Source of the DNA: DATDMG01 sp036518955
Lineage (GTDB): Bacteria > Actinomycetota > Actinomycetes > Actinomycetales > Kineosporiaceae
Length of the DNA stretch: 45,462 nt
NCBI GenBank assembly: GCA_036518955.1
Contig: DATDMG010000109.1
Coordinates: 1 to 45,462, forward strand
Direction: 5' to 3'
This document shows, one piece after another, positions 24,465 to 33,511 of the stretch. The notes under the pieces are model-generated. The model had not been told where the DNA came from and ran no database searches. It saw only the letters and a list, made by a program, of their open reading frames with translations. Numbering within the stretch: position 1 is the first letter of the stretch; each line of letters begins with the position of its first letter. A program made the translations under genes and the position numbers.

Positions 24465-25489
24465 GGAATCGTCCTTCCGTCCCCCGGCTCGGCGACCGCC
24501 CCGAGCACTGCGGCCGTCACCTCCTCGACGGTGATGTCCGCCATGCAGGCGGGTCCGGCCGGGCGTAGCGGGCAGGCGGCGTCCCACCAGCACACCTGCT
24601 CGGTGATGGACGTCCCCCGCCGGTGCGGGCAGCCGGCGAGACCCTGCAGCTGGCGACCCGCGCCGAGCCCGTAGCGAGAGGCCAGGGTCGGGCCGAACAG
24701 GGCGACCGTCGGCGCCCCGACGGCGGCGGCGAGCCGGACCGGCCCGGTGTCCCCGCCGACGACGACGCCACCCGCCGCCGCCACGGCGGCGAGGATTCCG
24801 GCGAGCTGCGGCAGGTCGACGCGGGGAAGGGTCGGGACCGGGCCGGGCGCAGCGGTCGCGAGCACCGGATGGCCGCGTCGGGTCAGCGCGGCGGCCAGCT
24901 GCGTCCAGGACCGGTCGGGCCAGCGCTTGACCGCCATGCCGGCGTCCGGTACCAGGAGCACCGGCGCTCCGCGGGGCCGTGGCGGCAGACAGCCGGCCAG
25001 CAGCCGGCGCCCGGCCCCGGCCCGCTCCGCGGCCAGCGGCAGCCGGGGGCGCGCCGGCAGCTCGTCGGCACCGATCAGGCCCTCCGCGTGCAGGATGCGC
25101 AGGTAGCGGGCGGTGACCAGCTCGTCCCCCGGTGGACGCCGCCAGAGGTCGGTCACCGCCCGGGTGGCGCCGCCGGCGAGCAGGTCGGGGATGCCGGCGA
25201 AGCGGGTGGTCGTGACGGCCAGGTCCGGGGCGTGCTCGGCGAGCGCGGCGGCGACGGCCTCCCGCTCGGCGCCGCGGCGGGCGGGGGCCCGGACGTCGCT
25301 CACGGCCGGGTCGTCCCGGAGCAGTTCGGCTCCCGGATCGTGGGTCAGTACCCGGATCCGGGCCTGCCGGTGGCGGCGGGCCAGGGCGTGCACCACGGGC
25401 AGGAACATCAGCAGGTCGCCGATGCCGCCGAGCAGCTCGACCAGCAGGATGTCCCGGAAGCCGGCCCCGTGGCCGGACGGTTCAGCCAT
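24461..25489 (-). CDS. Glycosyltransferase family 9 (heptosyltransferase-like)
   Basis: A 342-residue GT9 protein. The N terminus FRDILLVELLGGIGDLLMF is the family signature (the usual R-x-D/G-x-x-GD-x-L), and GGVVVGGDTGPVRLAAAVGA, then TVALFGP marks the ADP-heptose-binding C-terminal domain. Known members transfer L-glycero-D-manno-heptose to lipopolysaccharide core; in actinomycetes the acceptor is unknown. A cysteine-bearing segment (CWWDAACPL ... ACMADIT) near the C terminus is also usual. Its ATG overlaps the upstream GT4 gene by 8 bp and its stop overlaps the GT2 start, showing a tight operon. Confidence 0.9.
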   Translation of the reverse strand: MAEPSGHGAGFRDILLVELLGGIGDLLMFLPVVHALARRHRQARIRVLTHDPGAELLRDDPAVSDVRAPARRGAEREAVAAALAEHAPDLAVTTTRFAGIPDLLAGGATRAVTDLWRRPPGDELVTARYLRILHAEGLIGADELPARPRLPLAAERAGAGRRLLAGCLPPRPRGAPVLLVPDAGMAVKRWPDRSWTQLAAALTRRGHPVLATAAPGPVPTLPRVDLPQLAGILAAVAAAGGVVVGGDTGPVRLAAAVGAPTVALFGPTLASRYGLGAGRQLQGLAGCPHRRGTSITEQVCWWDAACPLRPAGPACMADITVEEVTAAVLGAVAEPGDGRTIP

Positions 25490-26657
25490 CGCCGCACCCG
25501 CGCACCTCGGCGTAGAGGGCGCGGTGCCGGGCGGCCACGCCGTCCCAGGACCGGCCGGCGGCCACGGCGCGGCCGCCGGCGGCGAGTCGCGCCCGCCGGC
25601 TGTCGTCGACCAGCAACCGGCGCACCGTCGCGGCGACCGCGGCGGCGTCCCGGCGGGCGGGGATGACCGCCACCGTGCGGCCGTCCTGCAGGGCGGGGTC
25701 GGGGTCGTCCGCCGCGGTGACGGCGGTCGGCAGGCCGTGCGCGAGGGCGGCCAGCAAGGCCCCGCTCTTGACCGTGACACCGTGGGTGAACGGCAGCACG
25801 CCGACGTCCCCGGCGTGGAGCAACGCGGAGATCCGTGCCGCGGGCAGGTGCCCGGTGAAGGTGACCGCGTCCGTCACGCCCAGTCTCCGGACCAGCCCGT
25901 CCAGCTCCTCCCGGTAGGCGGTCGCCGCCGGCTCGGGGAGTGCCTGGGAGGTGAACCCGCCGGCCACCACCAGGTGCACGTCGGACCGGTGGGCGCGCAC
26001 CGCGGGCAACGCCTCCACCGCGTACCGGACGCCCTTGACCGGGTGGACGAAGCCGAAGAAGACCAGCAGGCACGCCTGGGGCGGCAGCCGCAGCTCGCGG
26101 CGGACCCGCGCCCTGACGTCGGGAGCGGGCGGGTGCACGGTGACGTTGGGCGCCAACGGGATCTCGACCGTCCGGACGCCGGTGCGTCGCCGCACCTGGG
26201 TGCCGTGCCCGGCGTTGGTCACGACGACGGCGCCGCTGGCCGGCACCAGCCGGCCGGTTTCCCGGTCCCAGCGTCCCCACCGCTCCAGCGGCCGCCAGGC
26301 GGCAGGTGGCAGCCAGCCGGGCACCGCCCACCAGCCGTACTCGTGCACGGTGGTGACCAGCGTGGTGCCGCGGGGCAGGAGCAGCGGCAGCGTCCCCAGA
26401 GCCGGGGTGAAGCGGTAGGCCGACGGGGCGAACTGGACATGGACGACGTCCGGCTGCCACCGGCGCAGCTGGCCGGCCACCCTCGCCACGCCGGCCCACC
26501 AGCCGCCTCGCCGGCCGGGACGGACGGCGAGCGCACGCACCTGCACCTCGTGGTTCGGCACCGTCTCGACCAACCGCGCGACGTAGTCGCTGACGCCGTC
26601 ATGCCGGGTGCTGCCCGGCCCGTGGACCATCGCCACCCGGAGCGCACGCCCGCGCAT
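25482..26657 (-). CDS. Glycosyltransferase family 4
   Basis: A 391-residue GT-B glycosyltransferase, first gene of the minus-strand operon. It begins LRVAMVHGPGSTRHDGVSDY, continues PDVVHVQFAPSAYRF, and has the donor-domain motifs LLVFFGFVHPVKGVRYAVEA and SALLHAGDVGVLPFTHGVTV. The usual E-x7-E is replaced by a VKSGALLAALAHGLPTA segment, so the first glutamate is not evident, a known variation in some GT4 members. The ATG at 26657 (MRGRALRV) is preferred over an earlier in-frame start at 26705. It is divergent from the second GT9 gene across 110 bp. Confidence 0.9.
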   Translation of the reverse strand: MRGRALRVAMVHGPGSTRHDGVSDYVARLVETVPNHEVQVRALAVRPGRRGGWWAGVARVAGQLRRWQPDVVHVQFAPSAYRFTPALGTLPLLLPRGTTLVTTVHEYGWWAVPGWLPPAAWRPLERWGRWDRETGRLVPASGAVVVTNAGHGTQVRRRTGVRTVEIPLAPNVTVHPPAPDVRARVRRELRLPPQACLLVFFGFVHPVKGVRYAVEALPAVRAHRSDVHLVVAGGFTSQALPEPAATAYREELDGLVRRLGVTDAVTFTGHLPAARISALLHAGDVGVLPFTHGVTVKSGALLAALAHGLPTAVTAADDPDPALQDGRTVAVIPARRDAAAVAATVRRLLVDDSRRARLAAGGRAVAAGRSWDGVAARHRALYAEVRGCGDG

Positions 26658-26767
26658 CGCACCCCCGTTCCCCTCGTGGCCGCCCGGCGGGCGGCTTCCG
26701 CTCACCCTTTGCCCGGGCCGGCCGGCCGGACACGTTTGCCCCGGACGTCGCCGGGCACCCCCGGCTG

Positions 26768-27970
26768 GTGACGACGTGGGAGCATCCCGCCGCGCTGGCC
26801 GGCCCGGCGATCTCCTGGGACCGGGCCGAGCGGATCCTGGTGGTCCGCCCGGACAACCTCGGGGACGTCGTGCTGCTCGGTCCGGCGCTCCGGGCCCTGC
26901 GCGCCGCCGCGCCGCGGGCCCGGCTCGACCTGCTCGCCGCCCCGGCCGGAGCGGCCGCCGCGGCCTTGCTGCCGGAGGTGGACGACGTCCTGGTCGCGTC
27001 CGTGTGCTGGCAGCAGCTGGACCCGTACGCGCTGCCCGTCGCCGCGGACCAGGCCCTGATCCAGCGGCTGGCCGAGCCCGGGTACCAGATAGCGGTGATG
27101 TTCACCTCCTTCTCGCAGTCGCCGTGGCCGGCGGCCACGCTGTGCCGGCTGGCGGGCGTCCCCGTCCGGGTGGGGATGTCGAAGGAGTTCGGGGGAGCGG
27201 CCCTGACGCACTGGGTTCCCTCGCCCGCCGACGAGCTGCACCAGGTCGACCGTTCGCTGCACCTGGTGGAACGGGTCGGCGTCCATCCCGCCGGGCGCCG
27301 GCTGCACGTGCAGCTGGCGGATGACGCCCGAGCCGCCGCCCACCACCTGCGTCAGCAGCGCGGCCTGCCGGCGGGGGACTTCGCCCTGGTTCTGCCGGGA
27401 GCGTCCTGCTCCTCGCGCCGCTACGACCCGCAGCGGCTGGCCAGCACGGTCGGCCTGCTCGGGGCGGCGGGTCTGCCGGTGCTGGTGGCCGGGACGGCCC
27501 GGGAGGCGTCGCTGGTGGAACAGGTCGCCGCCGGCAGCCCGGCGGCGGTCGCCCTGGCCGGCGAACTGGACGTTCCTGGCCTGGCCGCGACCATCGCGAG
27601 CAGCGTCGTGGTGATCTGCAACAACAGCGGCGGAGCCCACCTCGCCGAGGCGGTGGGAACGCCGTCCGTCGTGCTGTTCGCCGGCACCGAACTGCCCGCG
27701 CAGTACGCTCCGCGGTTCGCCCCGTCCGTCGTGCTCACCGTGCCGACCGGGTGCACGCCCTGCCGCCGGTTGACCTGCCCGCTGCCGCCGCCGGGGACGA
27801 TGGCGTGCCTCGACGTCGCTCCCGACGAGGTCGCCGCTCGCGCGCTGGAGCTCATCAGCAGCGCTCGCGGGCGCCGCGTCGGTGGCGGCCCCCCTCACCG
27901 GCACCTCACCGACGGGCGCCGGGGAGGGCGGAGCGCGGCCGCCGGTCCGTGGCCCGGATCCGGTCGATGA
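26768..27970 (+). CDS. Glycosyltransferase family 9 (heptosyltransferase-like)
   Basis: A 400-residue second GT9 protein. It shows ERILVVRPDNLGDVVLLGPA with the D-N-x-GD signature, LVLPGASCSSRRYDPQRLA and VVVICNNSGGAHLAEAVGTP, then SVVLFAGTE, as in ADP-heptose:glycan heptosyltransferases. A four-cysteine segment (GCTPCRRLTCPLPPPGTMAC) near 335-355 is common in GT9. The GTG at 26768 is supported by similarity but has no clear ribosome site. The last 40 residues are low-complexity, and the gene overlaps hldE by 65 bp in convergent orientation, so a shorter original end is possible. Confidence 0.88.
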   Translation: MTTWEHPAALAGPAISWDRAERILVVRPDNLGDVVLLGPALRALRAAAPRARLDLLAAPAGAAAAALLPEVDDVLVASVCWQQLDPYALPVAADQALIQRLAEPGYQIAVMFTSFSQSPWPAATLCRLAGVPVRVGMSKEFGGAALTHWVPSPADELHQVDRSLHLVERVGVHPAGRRLHVQLADDARAAAHHLRQQRGLPAGDFALVLPGASCSSRRYDPQRLASTVGLLGAAGLPVLVAGTAREASLVEQVAAGSPAAVALAGELDVPGLAATIASSVVVICNNSGGAHLAEAVGTPSVVLFAGTELPAQYAPRFAPSVVLTVPTGCTPCRRLTCPLPPPGTMACLDVAPDEVAARALELISSARGRRVGGGPPHRHLTDGRRGGRSAAAGPWPGSGR

Positions 27971-29441
27971 TCGCTGACGTCGAGCGGTACGGCACGTAGT
28001 CGAGGGTGCGTACCTCGCCGCCGAGCCGGGCCACCAGCGGCGCCTCCGGCACCAGGTCGGGCCGGTAGTCCCCGCCCTTGACGTACACGTCGGGCCGGAC
28101 GGCCTCCAGCAACCGCGTCGGGGAGTCCTCGTCGAAGACCACCACGTGGCTCACGCAGGCGAGGGCCGCCAGGATCGCCACCCGGTCCTCGACCGCGTTG
28201 ACGGGTCGGTCCGGGCCCTTCAACCGGCGGGCGCTGTCGTCGGAGTTCACCGCCACGATCAGCACGTCACCCAGCTCCCGGGCCTGCGCGAGGTAGCGGA
28301 CGTGGCCGTGGTGCAGGACGTCGAAGCAACCGTTGGTGAACACGATGCGGGCGCCACGCCGGCGGTGGCGCCCCACCAGCTCGGCCAGCTGGGAGGCATC
28401 CACCACACCGTCGTCCGGGGTGGGAGCGGCGTCCAGCGCCGCCAGCAGCTCCGCTCGGGTGCAGACGCACGTCCCCGGCGCCTCGACGCTGGCGCCGGCA
28501 GCCCGCTGGGCGAGCTCGGCGGCGACGTCGAGGTCGGCGCCGCCGGCCCACGCCAGGGTCATCGCGGCCAGGTAGACGTCCCCGGCGCCGACGGTGCGCG
28601 AGCCGGCGGCAGGCCGCGTCCGGGTGCGGTGGAAGGCGCCGTCCGCCGCGACGACGACCGAGCCGTCGACGTCCAGGGTCACCGCGGCCACCTCGGCGCC
28701 CAGCCGGCGCAGCAGCTCGCAGGCGCCCTCGACAGCCGCGGTCGGTCGGTCGGTGGCGGCCCCGGCCCGGCAGGACGCGCCGAGCGCGAACCAGGCCTCC
28801 CGGTAGCTGGGGGTGATCAGGGTCGGCGCCAGGTCGGTCCAGCGGCCCAGGTCGTGCGCGTCCAGCCCGATCACCCCGAAGGACTGGCGGTGCGCGACCA
28901 GCCAGGACCGCACCCGGTCGTCCAGGGCGCCGGTGCCGTAGTCGCACACGACCAGCGCCGGCGTCCGGTCGCCCGAGGCCAGCACGCGCTCGAGCGCGGC
29001 CACCAGCGGGGACGGGCCGGCGGCAGGAACGCCGCCGGGCGGCGGAGCGTCCTCCTCGCAGAGCAGGATCTGGTCGCCGGCGACGATGCGGCACTTGCGA
29101 GGGGTGCGACCGGCCGGCAGCGTCACGGTCGCGTCGTCCACCCCCGCTCGCGCCAGACCGGCACGGACCAGGTCGCCGGCGTCGTCCGGGCCGACCGGGC
29201 CGAGCAGGGTCGGGCGCGCGCCGAGCGCGGCGAGGTTGACGGCGGTGTTGGCCGCGCCACCGGGGGAGTCCTGGCGCCGGTTCAGCCTCACCACCGGTGC
29301 GGCCGACTCACGGATGAGCCGGTGGGGGTCGGTGAAGCGCCACTCGTCGAGCACCACGTCTCCGATCACCACGACCGGTCGGCCCTGCCAGCGACCGACC
29401 GTCTCGGCCAGCACGGCCGTGGAGGGCTGCACACGCGTCAT
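27906..29441 (-). CDS. hldE: Bifunctional heptose-7-phosphate kinase / heptose-1-phosphate adenylyltransferase
   Basis: A 511-residue fusion that makes ADP-D-glycero-beta-D-manno-heptose: an N-terminal PfkB-type kinase (about 20-330) phosphorylates heptose 7-phosphate at C1, and a C-terminal nucleotidyltransferase (about 355-500) adds AMP. Kinase signatures are RQDSPGGAANTAVNLAALGA and SRTVGAGDVYLAAMTLAWAG with the catalytic Asp; the transferase has TNGCFDVLHHGHVRYLAQA (HxGH) and VKGGDY, then the STS-type loop YRSTSAIIDRI. Domain order and length match HldE of Gram-negative bacteria. gmhA, gmhB and hldD are not in the window. It faces the carbamoyltransferase gene across a 137-bp divergent promoter region. 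Confidence 0.93.
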   Translation of the reverse strand: MTRVQPSTAVLAETVGRWQGRPVVVIGDVVLDEWRFTDPHRLIRESAAPVVRLNRRQDSPGGAANTAVNLAALGARPTLLGPVGPDDAGDLVRAGLARAGVDDATVTLPAGRTPRKCRIVAGDQILLCEEDAPPPGGVPAAGPSPLVAALERVLASGDRTPALVVCDYGTGALDDRVRSWLVAHRQSFGVIGLDAHDLGRWTDLAPTLITPSYREAWFALGASCRAGAATDRPTAAVEGACELLRRLGAEVAAVTLDVDGSVVVAADGAFHRTRTRPAAGSRTVGAGDVYLAAMTLAWAGGADLDVAAELAQRAAGASVEAPGTCVCTRAELLAALDAAPTPDDGVVDASQLAELVGRHRRRGARIVFTNGCFDVLHHGHVRYLAQARELGDVLIVAVNSDDSARRLKGPDRPVNAVEDRVAILAALACVSHVVVFDEDSPTRLLEAVRPDVYVKGGDYRPDLVPEAPLVARLGGEVRTLDYVPYRSTSAIIDRIRATDRRPRSALPGARR

Positions 29442-29578
29442 GAGCCGCCGGGTGCCCCGCCGAGGTCGTCGTCAAACGCCCGCCGCGAGACGAAGTGCGG
29501 CAGGCGGGTGACCGGGCCAGGTGTGGAGTCGCGATCAGGGGGTACCTACGGGAGGAGCCGATCAGCTGGAGGACAGGC

Positions 29579-31294
29579 ATGGCGGACACCCCACGCGTCG
29601 TCGGGCTCAACCGCACCCAGGACGGCTCGGTCGCCGTCGTCGAGGATCCTGCCCGGGTGGTCACCCTGCAGAAGGAGCGGATCACCCGGCGGAAGCATCA
29701 CTGGGGCCGACTGGGGGACCTGCCCCAGCGGTACCTGCCCCGGATCCCGCTGCTGAGCCAGCCCGTCGACCTGGTGGTGGAGGGGTACTCCTCGGACCGC
29801 GAGATCGCGAACCTGGACGCCTACCGGGTCGAACTGCGCCAGGCCCTCCGACTCACCCGGGACGCGCGGGTCGTGCTGGTGTCCCACCACCTCAGCCACC
29901 TCTACAGCGCGTTCCCGCCCTCGCCGTTCGACCGGGCCGCGGCCATGGTCATCGACGCCCAGGGCAGCCCGGTGAGCCAGTTCACCGAGACCGTGGACCT
30001 GCCGGCCGGCACGCCCGGTGACGCGCTGGAGATCAGCTCCTTCTACCGGTGCAGGCGCGGCCGAACCGAGTGCCTGGCGAAGCAACTGTGGGACGGCGAG
30101 TGGGCTCGACCGGCCGGCCTGGGGTGCTTCTACGCCCTGCTGACCCGGATGCTCTGGCCGCAGGGCGAGGGCAACGAGGGCAAGGTGATGGGACTGGCCG
30201 CGTTCGGTGACCCGGACGCGATCGGGTTGCCCGGCCTGACCGTCCGCGAGCATGAGGTGTTCATCCCCGAGGAATGGCTGACGACCTTCTCCGAGCGCGA
30301 GCGCTACAGCTTCTTCGTCGACGGTCGCGGCGACGTCCGGGACTGCGCGAACCTGGCGGCCGCGGGGCAGCAGGTGTTCGAGGCCGCGCTGCTGCAGGTC
30401 GTCGACTGGCTGCACCGGCGCACGGGGGAGGAGAACCTGGTCTTCGCCGGGGGGACGGCGCTCAACTGCTCGGCCAACGGCCGGATCCTGCGCGAGTCGG
30501 CGTTCCGGCAGGTCTTCATCCCCCCCAGCCCGCACGACGGCGGGACGGCGTTGGGGTGCGCACTGTACGGGTTGATCGAGTGCCTCGGGGTGCCGAGCGA
30601 GTTCCGCTGGACCCACGACTTCCTCGGCCCGGGCCCCGACCCCGCCGAGGTCGACGCCGCGGTGCTGGCCCTTCCGGACGACCTGGTCGCCGTCCGGCCG
30701 GACGACGCCGCGGCCGCCGTGGTGGACCTGCTGGAGTCCGGCCGGGTGGTCGGCCTGCACGAGGGGCCGAGCGAGTCCGGCCCCCGGGCTCTCGGCCATC
30801 GCAGCATCCTCGGCGACCCACGTCGTCCGGAGATGCGGGACTTCATCAACTTCGAGGTGAAGGGTCGCGAGTGGTTCCGGCCGCTGGCCCCGCTGGTTCT
30901 CGCCGAGCACGCCGCGGAGATCTTCGATATCGACCGACCGGCGCCGTTCATGCAGTACGCCGCGGCCGTGCGCCCGGGGTACCGGGAGCTGCTGCCCGGC
31001 ATCACCCACGTCGACGGCACGGCCCGGCTGCAGACCGTGGAACCGGTCAACACCCCCTTCCTGCACCGGCTCCTGCAGGCCTGGTACCGGCGCACCGGAT
31101 CCCCGGTTCTGATCAACACCTCTCTGAACGGGCCCGGGCATCCGCTCGCGGAGACCCCGGAGCACTCCGTCCAGACACTCCGGGCGACCAACCTGCACGC
31201 GCTCCTGCTGGCGCCGTACCTGATCCGCAAGCGGCAGGAGCCGGCGGTCCCCGGTGCCGGCCGGCTGCGTCCCAGCCGTCCGAGGAGGGGCTGA
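29579..31294 (+). CDS. O-carbamoyltransferase, NodU/CmcH family
   Basis: A 571-residue carbamoyltransferase that transfers a carbamoyl group from carbamoyl phosphate, via carbamoyl-AMP, to a sugar hydroxyl. The N-terminal domain (about 1-370) has SHHLSHLYSAFPPSPF, GNEGKVMGLAAFGDP and FAGGTALNCSANGRI; the C-terminal domain has SESGPRALGHRSILGDPR, FINFEVKGREWFRPLAP and SPVLINTSLNGPGHPL. These match NodU, CmcH and TobZ. The ATG at 29579 has GGAGG 7-11 bases upstream. Its place beside hldE and GT9 genes suggests that it decorates a heptose-containing glycan, as WapO does in Pseudomonas lipopolysaccharide; that link is inferred. Confidence 0.93.
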   Translation: MADTPRVVGLNRTQDGSVAVVEDPARVVTLQKERITRRKHHWGRLGDLPQRYLPRIPLLSQPVDLVVEGYSSDREIANLDAYRVELRQALRLTRDARVVLVSHHLSHLYSAFPPSPFDRAAAMVIDAQGSPVSQFTETVDLPAGTPGDALEISSFYRCRRGRTECLAKQLWDGEWARPAGLGCFYALLTRMLWPQGEGNEGKVMGLAAFGDPDAIGLPGLTVREHEVFIPEEWLTTFSERERYSFFVDGRGDVRDCANLAAAGQQVFEAALLQVVDWLHRRTGEENLVFAGGTALNCSANGRILRESAFRQVFIPPSPHDGGTALGCALYGLIECLGVPSEFRWTHDFLGPGPDPAEVDAAVLALPDDLVAVRPDDAAAAVVDLLESGRVVGLHEGPSESGPRALGHRSILGDPRRPEMRDFINFEVKGREWFRPLAPLVLAEHAAEIFDIDRPAPFMQYAAAVRPGYRELLPGITHVDGTARLQTVEPVNTPFLHRLLQAWYRRTGSPVLINTSLNGPGHPLAETPEHSVQTLRATNLHALLLAPYLIRKRQEPAVPGAGRLRPSRPRRG

Positions 31295-31363
31295 GATGGT
31301 CGACATCGATCTCCCCGGATCGACCACGACGATGGTCGACCCGCGTTCGCCGAGGTGACCCGC

Positions 31364-31678
31364 GTGGCTCTACCGCCGCTGACCCCCGAAGAGCGTGCCG
31401 CAGCGCTGGAGAAGGCCGCGGCCGCCCGCCGCGCTCGCGCCGAGGTGAAGAACCGTCTGAAGTACGAGGGCGGGTCCCTCGCCGACATCCTGGCCGAGGC
31501 CCGGACGAACGAGGCGATCGGCAAGATGAAGGTGTCGGCCCTGCTGTCGTCCCTGCCGGGCATCGGCCCGGTCCGAGCGCAGCAGATCATGGAAGAGATC
31601 GGGATCTCCGCGACTCGCCGGGTCCGCGGACTGGGTCCGCACCAGACCCAGGCCCTGATCCAGCGGTTCACCGGGTAG
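31364..31678 (+). CDS. mihF: Actinobacterial integration host factor (mIHF)
   Basis: A 104-residue nucleoid-associated DNA-binding protein. ALPPLTPEERAAALEKAAAA and RRARAEVKNRLKYEGG form the N-terminal helix, and MKVSALLSSLPGIGPVRAQQ with ATRRVRGLGPHQTQAL form the helix-two-turn-helix S13-like fold that binds and bends DNA. The family is essential in mycobacteria and Streptomyces. The GTG at 31364 matches the conserved start of the family; an in-frame GTG at 31355 lies in the ribosome site (GAGG). In many genomes mihF lies next to gmk; here it follows the carbamoyltransferase gene, so its context is unusual. Confidence 0.92.
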   Translation: MALPPLTPEERAAALEKAAAARRARAEVKNRLKYEGGSLADILAEARTNEAIGKMKVSALLSSLPGIGPVRAQQIMEEIGISATRRVRGLGPHQTQALIQRFTG

Positions 31679-31697
31679 CCCGGTGAGGAGCCACCCA

Positions 31698-32573
31698 TCA
31701 CTCCGGTGGGGCGAGGGCGTAGCCGCTCTGCTCGGCGAAGAACCGGTCGACCGGGGTGTACCACACACCTCTCGAGACACCATCACTTCCCCCCCAGTTC
31801 CCGATGGGGATGCCAAAGACGTTGCCGTTGTTCGAGAACACCGCCCCGCCGGAGTCGCCCTCGCTGAGCAGCCCCATCGGGCCACGGGTGAAGAGCGCGC
31901 CCTGGGCGAACGACGGCGTGGCCGGGACCTCTGGGGGCTGGGGGGTGCTCGCGTGGCCGCAGGTCGTGCCGTTGTAGCCGCCGCTGATGCAGATGTTGGT
32001 GTCGGACGCTGCCGTTCCGGTCACCGGGATGCTGTCGCTGTTGAACGGTCCGCCGGTGAAGACCTTGCCCACGGCGCGAGGGTAGTAGTGCGAGGAGATC
32101 GCGACGCAGGGCAGCGTCGAACTGCCGGGCTCACAGCCCGGGGCCACGCCCCGGTCGAGCCTGGGCTCGACCCTGATGAGCATGAGGTCGTGGGTGGGCG
32201 ATTTCCAGACGGCGTTGCCGACGAACGCTCCGGACGTCGTGGTCCATCGTTCCCCGACGGTCCCGCAATGGCCGGCGGTGAGGATGAAGCGGACGCTGCG
32301 TCGGTACTCGCTGATCCCGCCGAGCACCGAGTTGTCCTGGAGGACCAGTCCGGCGGTGCACCCCCCTGTCGTGCCCTGGGAGTCCCGGTAGCGCAGCGAG
32401 GTCCCGGCCATGAACGGCTCGGCGTCGCGGGACTGGACGGCCGCGGAGCTCGTGGCCGTCACTCCGGTCACTCCGGCACTCCCCACCAGCACGAGGCCCG
32501 CCACGGCGAGGACGGCGCCCGCCCTCGCCAGGACCCGGGAGCGAACGAAAGAGCTGCCGAAATGCGTTCTCAT
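31698..32573 (-). CDS. Secreted trypsin-like serine protease
   Basis: A 291-residue S1-type protease. A basic N terminus and hydrophobic segment (about 18-40) ending near SAAVQS form a Sec signal peptide. The triad is His102 (FILTAGHCG), Asp129 (SPTHDLMLI) and Ser241 (SEGDSGGAVF). Six cysteines in the mature part would form disulfides. TAGHC and the compact length resemble streptogrisin-like bacterial proteases. The ATG at 32573 begins MRTHFGSSFVRSR. It converges with mihF with 19 bp between the stops. Confidence 0.9.
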   Translation of the reverse strand: MRTHFGSSFVRSRVLARAGAVLAVAGLVLVGSAGVTGVTATSSAAVQSRDAEPFMAGTSLRYRDSQGTTGGCTAGLVLQDNSVLGGISEYRRSVRFILTAGHCGTVGERWTTTSGAFVGNAVWKSPTHDLMLIRVEPRLDRGVAPGCEPGSSTLPCVAISSHYYPRAVGKVFTGGPFNSDSIPVTGTAASDTNICISGGYNGTTCGHASTPQPPEVPATPSFAQGALFTRGPMGLLSEGDSGGAVFSNNGNVFGIPIGNWGGSDGVSRGVWYTPVDRFFAEQSGYALAPPE

Positions 32574-32782
32574 GACCGCAAGAATCGGGCGCCAGGTGCG
32601 GCGCGCCCACCCGTGGGCAGCGTCGTGATGGCGATACGTCCGACAGCGGACCGGTCGCTGGGGGGTCGCCGGGCGCGAACCGTGACCATCGTCTGGCCCG
32701 AAAGGGCCGTTGACACGCACATCCTGGAGTTCTGCCACGTGCCCGGCGTCCGCCGGACAGACTGTTCCCGCCAGGAGGTGCC

Positions 32783-33478
32783 GTGGCTGCCGACTCTTAT
32801 CCCGTGCGCGTCGACGCCGTCCTCGACCGACGGCTGTCCCGCTGGCTGTGGCTGGTGAAGTGGTTGTTGGTCATCCCGCACGCGATCGTGCTGCTGTTCG
32901 GGTGGCTGGCGTTCCTGGTGCTGAGCGTGGCGGCGTTCTTCGCCATCCTCGCCACCGGCCGCTACCCGAGGTCGATCTTCGACTTCAACGTCGGGGTGCT
33001 GCGCTGGAGCTGGCGGGTGAGCTACTACGCCAACAGCGCCTTCGGCACCGACCGGTACCCGCCGTTCACGCTCGCGGACGTCGCGGACTACCCCGCGCAC
33101 CTCGAGATCGCCTACCCCGAACGGCTCTCCCGCGGGCTCGTCCTGGTCAAGTGGTGGCTGCTGGCGATCCCGCAGTACCTCATCGTCGGGATCCTCCTCG
33201 GTGGCGGATCGTGGGTCGCCTGGAGCACCGATCACGGCCAGGTGGGGTACGGCGGACTGATCCACCTGCTCGCCCTGATCGCGGCCGTCGCCCTGGCCGT
33301 GACCGGGAGCTATCCGGACAGCTTGTTCAACCTGGTCGTCGGGTTGAACCGGTGGGTTCTGCGGGTGGCCGCCTACGCCACGCTGATGACCGACGCGTAC
33401 CCGCCGTTCCGGCTCGACCTGGGCGGCCCGGAGCCGCTGCCGGCGGGCTCGCCGGAGCCGGGACCGGCCGTCAGCTGA
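32783..33478 (+). CDS. DUF4389 membrane protein
   Basis: A 231-residue membrane protein with two similar halves: SRWLWLVKWLLVIPHAIVLL then RYPRSIFDFNVGVLRWSWRV, and LVLVKWWLLAIPQYLIVGIL then SYPDSLFNLVVGLNRWVLRV, each followed by AYATLMTDAYPPF-like text (YYANSAFGTDRYPPF in half one). This is the DUF4389 duplication; function is unknown. About four membrane helices are visible. The GTG at 32783 has AGGAGG at 32773-32778. It is 33 bp from the glgX-like gene on the same strand, so the two may be co-transcribed. Confidence 0.9.
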   Translation: MAADSYPVRVDAVLDRRLSRWLWLVKWLLVIPHAIVLLFGWLAFLVLSVAAFFAILATGRYPRSIFDFNVGVLRWSWRVSYYANSAFGTDRYPPFTLADVADYPAHLEIAYPERLSRGLVLVKWWLLAIPQYLIVGILLGGGSWVAWSTDHGQVGYGGLIHLLALIAAVALAVTGSYPDSLFNLVVGLNRWVLRVAAYATLMTDAYPPFRLDLGGPEPLPAGSPEPGPAVS

Positions 33479-33511
33479 CCCGCCGCTGGCGACACCCGGA
33501 AGGAGACCAGC

